Assembly: GCA_030041005.1 (NCBI GenBank)
Contig: JASHOR010000147.1
Coordinates: forward strand, 1-57,860
Direction: 5' to 3'
Length of the DNA stretch: 57,860 nt
Source of the DNA: Xanthobacteraceae bacterium
GTDB lineage: Bacteria; Pseudomonadota; Alphaproteobacteria; Rhizobiales; Xanthobacteraceae
This document shows positions 52,493-57,860 of this stretch, piece after piece. Made by a program: the position numbers and the translations under genes. How positions within the stretch are numbered: position 1 is the first letter of the stretch; every line of letters begins with the position of its first letter. The notes beneath the pieces are model-generated. The model searched no databases and had not been told where the DNA came from. It worked only from the letters and a program-made list of their open reading frames with translations.

Positions 52493-52723
52493 GCAGCTTC
52501 CGCCTCCTCTCGTCCTTGGGACGAGCCGTCATGTACGAGATTCTCGGTCCGGAGCGACGTATGGCTCATTCGGGGCCGAGCGGCAATGTGCCACCGGGAA
52601 ACCGCCTCAGCGTGAAACCTCGCTTTCCAGGCGAGCAACCGCGCGCCGTTCAAGTTGAAAATCGACTTAACGCACTCCCCTTGTTGGCGTATGCACTGAA
52701 ACCGATCCGCCCACCACTGTTCT

Positions 52724-53812
52724 ATGAACCGCATCGATCTCTTCTCCCCCTTCCGCCTCGACTTGCTCGATCTGCCGAACCGCATCGTCATGGCGCCGAT
52801 GACGCGCAACCGCGCCGGGTCGGGCAATGCCCCGACTGTTCTCAACGCCACCTATTACGCCCAGCGCACCGGCGCTGGACTCATCGTCACCGAAGCGTCG
52901 CAGGTATCGCCCCAGGGTGTCGGCTATCCTGGCACTCCGGGCATCCACAGCGCCGAACAGATTGCCGGCTGGAAGCTCGTGAGCCAGGCAGTGCATGCGG
53001 CGCGGGGAAGGATTTTTCTGCAGCTTTGGCACGTGGGGCGCATCTCGCATCCATCGCTGCAGCCGAACGGCGACCTGCCGGTGGCGCCGTCGCCGATCAC
53101 GCCGGCCGGACAGGCATGGACGCTCGATGGCATGAAGCCCTACGCGGCGCCGCGCGCCCTTGAGACCGAGGAAATACCCGGTATTGTCGAGCAGTTTCGG
53201 CAAGGCGCAGCAAATGCCAAGAAGGCCGGATTTGACGGCGTCGAAGTGCACGCCGCACACGGCTATCTGCTCGATCAATTCCTGCGCGACAGCACCAATC
53301 GCCGCACCGACCGCTATGGCGGCAGCGCCGCCAACCGCGCGCGTCTGTTAGTCGAGGTGATGGAGGCGGTCGCCGGCGAATGGGGCGGTGCGCGCGTCGG
53401 TGTGCATCTGTCGCCCACCAACGTGGCCTTCAACGACATTTCCGACAGCGACCCGTCTCATACGTTTTCGGTCGTGGTCCGGGCGCTCGACAGACTCGGG
53501 CTCGGTTACTTGCATCTCGTCGAGCCTGGACCGGCCGATCCGGTCGCACCGGGGCCGCGTCTCGATGCGGCGTTCTTTCGTCCGCTGTGGCGAACCGCGT
53601 TGATTGCCAACAAGTCTTACGATCTGCCGCGCGCCAATAAAGCATTGGCCGACGGTTCGGCCGACCTCATTTCGTTCGGCACGCTGTTCATCGCCAATCC
53701 GGATTTGCCCGAGCGCTTGCGCCGGGGCGGACCGTTCAATACGGCCGATCGCAAGACGTTCTACGGTGGCGGCGCGTCCGGATACACCAATTATCCGCGA
53801 CTGGAGAGTTGA
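52724..53812 (+). CDS. Old Yellow Enzyme family alkene reductase (NemA-like)
   Basis: A 362-residue FMN enzyme reducing activated C=C bonds with NADPH. LFSPFRLDLLDLPNRIVMAPMTRNRA is the N-terminal barrel strand, FLQLWHVGRISHP and VEVHAAHGYLLDQFLRDSTNRRTDRYGGS hold the FMN and substrate-binding residues (His-x-x-His type pair), and FYGGGASGYTNYP closes the chain, as in N-ethylmaleimide reductase. It follows the divergent maleate-isomerase-like gene by 231 bases. An electrophile-detoxifying or catabolic role is likely. Confidence 0.93.
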   Translation: MNRIDLFSPFRLDLLDLPNRIVMAPMTRNRAGSGNAPTVLNATYYAQRTGAGLIVTEASQVSPQGVGYPGTPGIHSAEQIAGWKLVSQAVHAARGRIFLQLWHVGRISHPSLQPNGDLPVAPSPITPAGQAWTLDGMKPYAAPRALETEEIPGIVEQFRQGAANAKKAGFDGVEVHAAHGYLLDQFLRDSTNRRTDRYGGSAANRARLLVEVMEAVAGEWGGARVGVHLSPTNVAFNDISDSDPSHTFSVVVRALDRLGLGYLHLVEPGPADPVAPGPRLDAAFFRPLWRTALIANKSYDLPRANKALADGSADLISFGTLFIANPDLPERLRRGGPFNTADRKTFYGGGASGYTNYPRLES

Positions 53813-53919
53813 ATGCGAGCGTGGCGGAGCGTCTCGACCATGCGATAGTCAGCGATCGCTTCCGGCCCCGGAGCGAGTCGCCGGCCCGTTGATCCCCGGC
53901 CAAATCCGTCGATGCGACG

Positions 53920-55335
53920 TCAGCTCTCCGCTATCGGCAAGACGATCCGGAATACGGAACCGCGCGGCTTGGCCGGCGATACCGAAAGATCTCCGCCGTG
54001 CCGCTCGATGATCATCCGGCAGATGGCCAGTCCCAATCCCATCCCGGTGGCCTTCGTCGTCACAAACGCATCGAAGATCGTCTCCATCTTCTTGGGGTCA
54101 ATTCCCGGCCCGTTATCCTTGACCGTCACGGCGATTGAAGCATCACCGACCGGTTCGGCTTGCACGTGCAAGCGCCGTTGATCGTCTTTGATAGAATCCA
54201 TCGCCTCAACTGCGTTATGGATCAGATTTATGAAGACCTCCTGCAATTGCCCCCTGTGGCCGACAATAACCGGCAATACGGAGGGCAGCTCCACCTGAGT
54301 CATGACGTTATGCTCTTGCAACTGCGCGCGCAGCGCCTGCAGCACGCCGAACGCCAGCGCCCTCACATCGATCGGTTCGTGAGGCAGATCGGCCTTTCCA
54401 AACAGGGTGCGGATATTTTCAATGACCTGGCTGGCGCGATGGCTGTCGTTGACCATTCGTTGCAGAGCCAGTCGCGCTTCCTCAACATTGGGCGGCTCAT
54501 GCTCAAGAAAGCGCAGCCCGGCCCCGCCATTGGTGGCGATACTCGCCAAGGGCTGTCTTACCTCATGACCGATCGATGCTGCGACCGCTTCCAGATTCAT
54601 GAGCTTATTATTTCGCTCATGCTGCAACGCGGCTACCGAGCGTCCAAGTTCGTCCGTGCGCTGGCGCAGTTCATTCAGCAAGCGCGCATTCTCGATTGCG
54701 ATGACGGCCTGCGCCGCGAAGCTCGTGACCAGCTCGATCTGCCTCTCGGTGAATGGACGAACTTCCTGTCGGAAGATCGTGAGCGCCCCAATCAACTCGT
54801 CGTCCTTGAGCATCGGTACGGCAAGTATCGTGCGCACCCTGCCGATTTTCACGGGTTCAACCAGCCGCGGATCGCGTTCCTTGAAGTATCCTTCTTCGGC
54901 AGTGATATCGGCGACGTGGACCGGCGCCTTGGAAGCCGCCATGCGGCCGAATGGAAATCTGGGATTGAGAACAACGCGCTTTCGCGTCGCGGCCAAGGCG
55001 GCAGGCGTATTGTGCGAGGCGACCAGATATAGGACATCACCCTCCAAACGATAGATGTTGCCAAATCTGGCGTCGCAAATGCTGGCGGCATGGGCGAGCA
55101 CCTTTTGAAAGACCAACGCCGGATCGCCTGGCGAACTGCTGATCACCTGCAGGACTTCGGAGGTGGCAGCCTGTTGCTGCAGCGATTCGTTCAGCTCGCG
55201 GGTGACCCGCGCAAGCTCGCTGTCTTTACGGCCGGAATTCTGCCGGCGCGCCGCCGGACCGCTTCGACGGGCGAGCTTCGCCGCCTTGCGGCGGCGCCGG
55301 TCGCCCGTTCGGCCACTTCCCATGAGCCGGCGCAT
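53920..55335 (-). CDS. GAF-domain sensor histidine kinase
   Basis: A soluble 471-residue kinase. A basic N-terminus and coiled coil (1-60) lead to a GAF domain (about 65-215; [40 protein letters not shown]). The phosphoacceptor is His257 in [15 protein letters not shown]. The ATPase domain has the N box [15 protein letters not shown]1 DNGPGID, the F box [15 protein letters not shown] and G2. No transmembrane helix and no adjacent response regulator, so the partner is elsewhere. The GAF signal is unknown. Start ATG 55335; ATG 55323 is also possible. Confidence 0.93.
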   Translation of the reverse strand: MRRLMGSGRTGDRRRRKAAKLARRSGPAARRQNSGRKDSELARVTRELNESLQQQAATSEVLQVISSSPGDPALVFQKVLAHAASICDARFGNIYRLEGDVLYLVASHNTPAALAATRKRVVLNPRFPFGRMAASKAPVHVADITAEEGYFKERDPRLVEPVKIGRVRTILAVPMLKDDELIGALTIFRQEVRPFTERQIELVTSFAAQAVIAIENARLLNELRQRTDELGRSVAALQHERNNKLMNLEAVAASIGHEVRQPLASIATNGGAGLRFLEHEPPNVEEARLALQRMVNDSHRASQVIENIRTLFGKADLPHEPIDVRALAFGVLQALRAQLQEHNVMTQVELPSVLPVIVGHRGQLQEVFINLIHNAVEAMDSIKDDQRRLHVQAEPVGDASIAVTVKDNGPGIDPKKMETIFDAFVTTKATGMGLGLAICRMIIERHGGDLSVSPAKPRGSVFRIVLPIAES

Positions 55336-55586
55336 CGCCTTCCCTCCCCTGGCGAGGCGAGACTATCATATCGGCGCAATGCAGTTGAGGACCTATCCCG
55401 TTGCCCTACTGTGGTTGCAGTCGACCGAGACGGCGGCCCCACCCTGGCAAGCCGCAATCACGCGCCGAGCTTGGCTTCCAAGCCCAAAGGCCGCCCGCGG
55501 CAATATCGGTCATGCGTAAGCGCCATAGCGCAAATTCGCCGGGGATGCCAAAACAGCGCGCACGGCCCTTCCGGCGGGAAAAGACG

Positions 55587-56204
55587 ATGTCCCAACACGC
55601 AAACTCCGAGAAGGAGCGATGGGAAACGCGGTTTCGCGCCGCGGACTATATCTTCGGCAAGGAGCCGAATGCGTTTCTCAAGGCGCAGTCTCACCGGTTG
55701 CGCACGGGGCAAACCGCGCTCTCGGTCGCTGACGGCGAGGGCCGCAATGGCGTCTGGCTCGCCGAGCAGGGTCTTGACGTGCTGGCGATCGATTATTCGC
55801 CGGCCGCGCTTGCCAAGGCTGGCAGGTTGGCGTTGGAACGCGGGGTGACGCTGCGCACGAAAGTCGCTGACATCTTTGCCTGGCAATGGCCGCGAGACGC
55901 CTTCGACGTGGTCGTGGCGATCTTCATTTTTGCCGCGCCAGACGAGCGCGACGCATTCTTTGCCAATCTCAAGGGCGCTCTCAAGCCGGGCGGGCTTCTG
56001 CTCATGCAGGGCTATCGGCCGGAGCAAGTGCAATACCGGACCGGCGGACCTGGGGATGCGGCCCGGCTCTATACCCGCCCGATGCTCGAGCAAGGCTTCG
56101 GCGACATGGCGCGGCTCGACATTCGCGAACATGACAGCGTCGTCAACGAAGGTCGCGCGCATGTCGGCATGTCCGCTCTCATCGAACTGATCGCCACAAA
56201 GTAA
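55587..56204 (+). CDS. class I SAM-dependent methyltransferase (TehB/UbiE-like fold)
   Basis: A 205-residue methyltransferase. From ATG 55587 it reads MSQHANSEKERWETRFRAADYIFGKEPNAFL, then motif I TALSVADGEGRNGVWLAEQG and motif II LAIDYSPAALAKAG. Post-motif AFDVVVAIFIFAAPDERDAFFANL and LKPGGLLLMQGYRPEQ follow. The YIFGKEPNAFL start is shared with thiopurine- and tellurite-related methyltransferases. Substrate unknown. The frame extends to 55401, but the upstream part is unlike the family. Confidence 0.87.
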   Translation: MSQHANSEKERWETRFRAADYIFGKEPNAFLKAQSHRLRTGQTALSVADGEGRNGVWLAEQGLDVLAIDYSPAALAKAGRLALERGVTLRTKVADIFAWQWPRDAFDVVVAIFIFAAPDERDAFFANLKGALKPGGLLLMQGYRPEQVQYRTGGPGDAARLYTRPMLEQGFGDMARLDIREHDSVVNEGRAHVGMSALIELIATK

Positions 56205-56261
56205 GATTGCCCACCTTCACTGCCCCACCCTGCCACCTAGACAACAACGGAGACCCGGAGG

Positions 56262-57092
56262 ATGTCGGACCAGATTGCAGACACGTTGCACGAACTGATC
56301 GTGGCAACGCGCATTCTCGCCAACGAAAAGGTGCTCGACGCATTCGGGCACGTCAGCGTGCGCCATCCGCACGATCCGCAGCGCTATTTCATTCCGCGCC
56401 ACCGCGCGCCGGAACTCGCCGAGATTTCCGATCTCGTCGAGCTGACGCTGGATTCCGAACCGGTGCGGCCGACCGAATTCCGCCTCTACAGCGAGAAGGT
56501 GATCCACGGCGAAATCTACAAAGCGCGGCCCGACGTCAGCGCCGTATGCCATCACCACGCTCACACGGTCCTGCCCTTCGCGATTTCGGGCCAGCAGATC
56601 GTGCCGGTTTTTCACCTGGGGGCCGTAGTCGGCCATGTGCCGTTCTGGGACCAGCGCGACGAGTTCGGCGATACCAACATGCTGGTGGTCAAGCCGGAGG
56701 AAGGCGCCTCACTCGCCCGCGCGCTCGGTCCCCATTGGATGGTGCTGATGCGCCGGCATGGTGCTACTGTCGCGGGCACCAGTATCCGCGAATTGATCTT
56801 CCGCACCGTATTCGGCTCAGACAATTGCAAGCTATTGGCACAGGCCATGGCGCTCGGCCATGTCGACTCGCTCTCCCCCGGCGAAGCCAAGCTGACCTCT
56901 GCGCACCAGCAGCGCCCGCCCTCGACCAACCGCGCCTGGGACTATTGGGTGCGACAGGTCGAGAAGGCCGGATTGATGCCCGCCAAGGCAAGTACCGGGG
57001 GCCGCGGCCAAAAACGAGCGGCGCCGGCCAAGAGGCGCGCAGCACCGAAATCCAGCAAGAAGGTTGCGGTAAAAGCCAGAAAACACCGGTAA
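56262..57092 (+). CDS. class II aldolase/adducin-family protein with basic tail
   Basis: A 276-residue protein of the class II aldolase/adducin fold. FGHVSVRHPHDPQRYFIPRHRAPEL gives the substrate-binding loop; VCHHHAHTVLPFAISG gives the zinc-binding His pair, and VLMRRHGATVAGTSIRELIF the third His. Members split sugar phosphates or act as decarboxylases. The last 35 residues are unusual: Lys/Arg/Ala-rich (RGQKRAAPAKRRAAPKSSKK), absent from the usual family, and possibly nucleic-acid-binding. It precedes the CMD-family gene by 24 bases. Confidence 0.86.
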   Translation: MSDQIADTLHELIVATRILANEKVLDAFGHVSVRHPHDPQRYFIPRHRAPELAEISDLVELTLDSEPVRPTEFRLYSEKVIHGEIYKARPDVSAVCHHHAHTVLPFAISGQQIVPVFHLGAVVGHVPFWDQRDEFGDTNMLVVKPEEGASLARALGPHWMVLMRRHGATVAGTSIRELIFRTVFGSDNCKLLAQAMALGHVDSLSPGEAKLTSAHQQRPPSTNRAWDYWVRQVEKAGLMPAKASTGGRGQKRAAPAKRRAAPKSSKKVAVKARKHR

Positions 57093-57116
57093 TCGTCGTT
57101 AACGCCGAGGAAAATC

Positions 57117-57695
57117 ATGCCCAAGGACCTGCAATCGCCACGCCTGCCGAAGCTGTCGGAGCGAGACCTGACGGCCGACCAGCGGGCGCTGGCCGAATCA
57201 ATCAAATCGGGCCCGCGCGGCCAATTCAAGATGGCCGGCCCGTTCGCCATCTATCTGCATGCGCCCGCATTTGGTGAACGTGCCCAACAGCTCGGCGGTC
57301 ACCTGCGGTTCAATACCAGCCTGCCGCCCCGGCTGTCGGAGTTTGCCATTCTGCTCAGCGCCGCGCACTGGAAAGCGCAGTACGAATGGGCGATGCACGC
57401 GCCCATGGCGGAGCGGCAGGGCGTCAAGCCGCAGACCATCCGCGATATCCAGATCGGACGGGCACCAAAATCGGCTCGACCGGACGAGAGAGCGATTTAC
57501 GCGTTGGTCAAAGAACTTTATACAAAAAAACGCGTCAGCGGCGCCACTTTCAATCGTGTAAAGAAGCTGCTTGGCGCTGCCGGCACTGTCGAGTTGATCG
57601 GCCTTCTCGGCTATTACGCCATGGTGTCGATGACGCTCAACGCATTCATGGCGCCGCTCCCTGCGGATATTAAGCCGCCGTTCCGCGAACCATGA
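57117..57695 (+). CDS. carboxymuconolactone decarboxylase family protein
   Basis: A 192-residue helical protein of the CMD superfamily. LPPRLSEFAILLSAAHWKAQYEWAMHAPMAE holds the core pattern E-x(n)-W-x(n)-E-W-x-x-H, with a conserved Trp and His but no CxxC, so it is not an AhpD-type peroxidase. LIGLLGYYAMVSMTLNAF is the conserved C-terminal helix. It is probably co-transcribed with the class II aldolase upstream; substrate unknown. Typical relatives occur beside aromatic or lactone catabolic genes. Confidence 0.88.
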   Translation: MPKDLQSPRLPKLSERDLTADQRALAESIKSGPRGQFKMAGPFAIYLHAPAFGERAQQLGGHLRFNTSLPPRLSEFAILLSAAHWKAQYEWAMHAPMAERQGVKPQTIRDIQIGRAPKSARPDERAIYALVKELYTKKRVSGATFNRVKKLLGAAGTVELIGLLGYYAMVSMTLNAFMAPLPADIKPPFREP

Positions 57696-57782
57696 TGGCG
57701 GACGGCCAAGGTCGTCACGATGCGGGGAGGCTGCCGAGCCTTTGAAGGCGATGGGCTCGGCTGCGCTGTGCAGTGCCGTTAC

Positions 57783-57859
57783 TCGTGTGGCGGTTCAGAA
57801 ATCCGCATCATTCCTGCCGCGACCGCGTCATGCGGATTTCTGAACCAAAGCCACACGAG
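57783..57859 (+). repeat. CTAG-edged-type palindromic repeat, subtype C, complete copy (site 4)
   Basis: CTCGTGTGGC and GCCACACGAG (outer blocks) and the arms GGTTCAGAAATCCGC and GCGGATTTCTGAACC pair perfectly around the loop ATCATTCCTGCCGCGACC. An unpaired AAA sits on the right side only, as in subtypes A and B. It is the undamaged form of the truncated copy at 8672-8730, with CTCG/CGAG edges in place of CTAG. It follows the CMD-family gene by 87 bases. Confidence 0.9.
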
Positions 57860-57860
57860 A

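Noticed and set aside
1-57860. tRNA or rRNA genes
   Set aside because: I found no T-arm/anticodon pattern or rRNA-like sequence on either strand by reading; a covariance search would settle it.

Overview
The window is about 57.9 kb of GC-rich chromosomal DNA. Gene content points to an alphaproteobacterium of the order Hyphomicrobiales (Rhizobiales), most like the Bradyrhizobium/Xanthobacter side. The reasons are a zapA–6S RNA–cyclo-ligase block, DUF4164 next to zapA, an RcdA/DUF1465 gene next to a cysteine-free rpmE, and an MbfA ferritin–VIT protein behind an Irr-type iron control element. I see no rRNA, tRNA, phage genes, transposase or CRISPR array.

Layout. (1) 1-6261, minus strand: yebC, ruvC, ruvA, a cytidine deaminase-like gene and ruvB (3' end cut by the window edge), then a YmdB-type phosphoesterase, 5-formyl-THF cyclo-ligase, a probable 6S RNA, zapA and a DUF4164 gene. 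(2) 6413-13274, plus strand: transketolase, gap, pgk, class I aldolase and a ThiE-like gene, i.e. central sugar-phosphate metabolism. Two mosaic arrays of small palindromic repeats interrupt this block. (3) 13193-26441: a Sel1-repeat exported protein, SuhB-like phosphatase, an ExbB/MotA-type plus OmpA/MotB-type pair, a PAS-diguanylate cyclase, a YajR-like MFS carrier, rpmE, rcdA, a candidate small RNA, DUF1192, a large membrane GGDEF-EAL protein and YqgE. (4) 26584-34344: another repeat array, a DsbD-N-like protein, 1-Cys peroxiredoxin, rnhA/thrB, an NTF2-like protein, a quinone-reductase-like enzyme, GST and a divergent pair of SucD-like/SucC-like acyl-CoA ligase subunits. (5) 34470-44252: universal stress protein, DoxX, two tandem alpha/beta hydrolases (one without its nucleophile), a gentisate-dioxygenase-like bicupin, glutathionyl-hydroquinone reductase, a Gly/Tyr-rich exported protein, NUDIX, mbfA and a phosphoesterase. 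(6) 44391-57695: catabolic accessory genes (amidohydrolase, Hyi-like isomerase, SDR; flavin monooxygenase, TctC-type binding protein, maleate-isomerase-like; OYE reductase), an HTH-methyltransferase protein, a GAF histidine kinase, a methyltransferase, a class II aldolase and a CMD-family protein.

The most unusual signal is non-coding. Four intergenic sites (8584-8889, 12400-12638, 26584-26752, 57783-57859) carry hairpins that share one frame: CTAG-type edges, a 15-nt stem, and an unpaired AAA on one side only. The stem sequences differ between subtypes but covary so that pairing is kept. Units abut at shared CTAG, one array looks like a nested insertion into another, and one unit is a hybrid of two subtypes. 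The tkt stop codon lies in one unit edge, and the ThiE-like start codon directly follows another.
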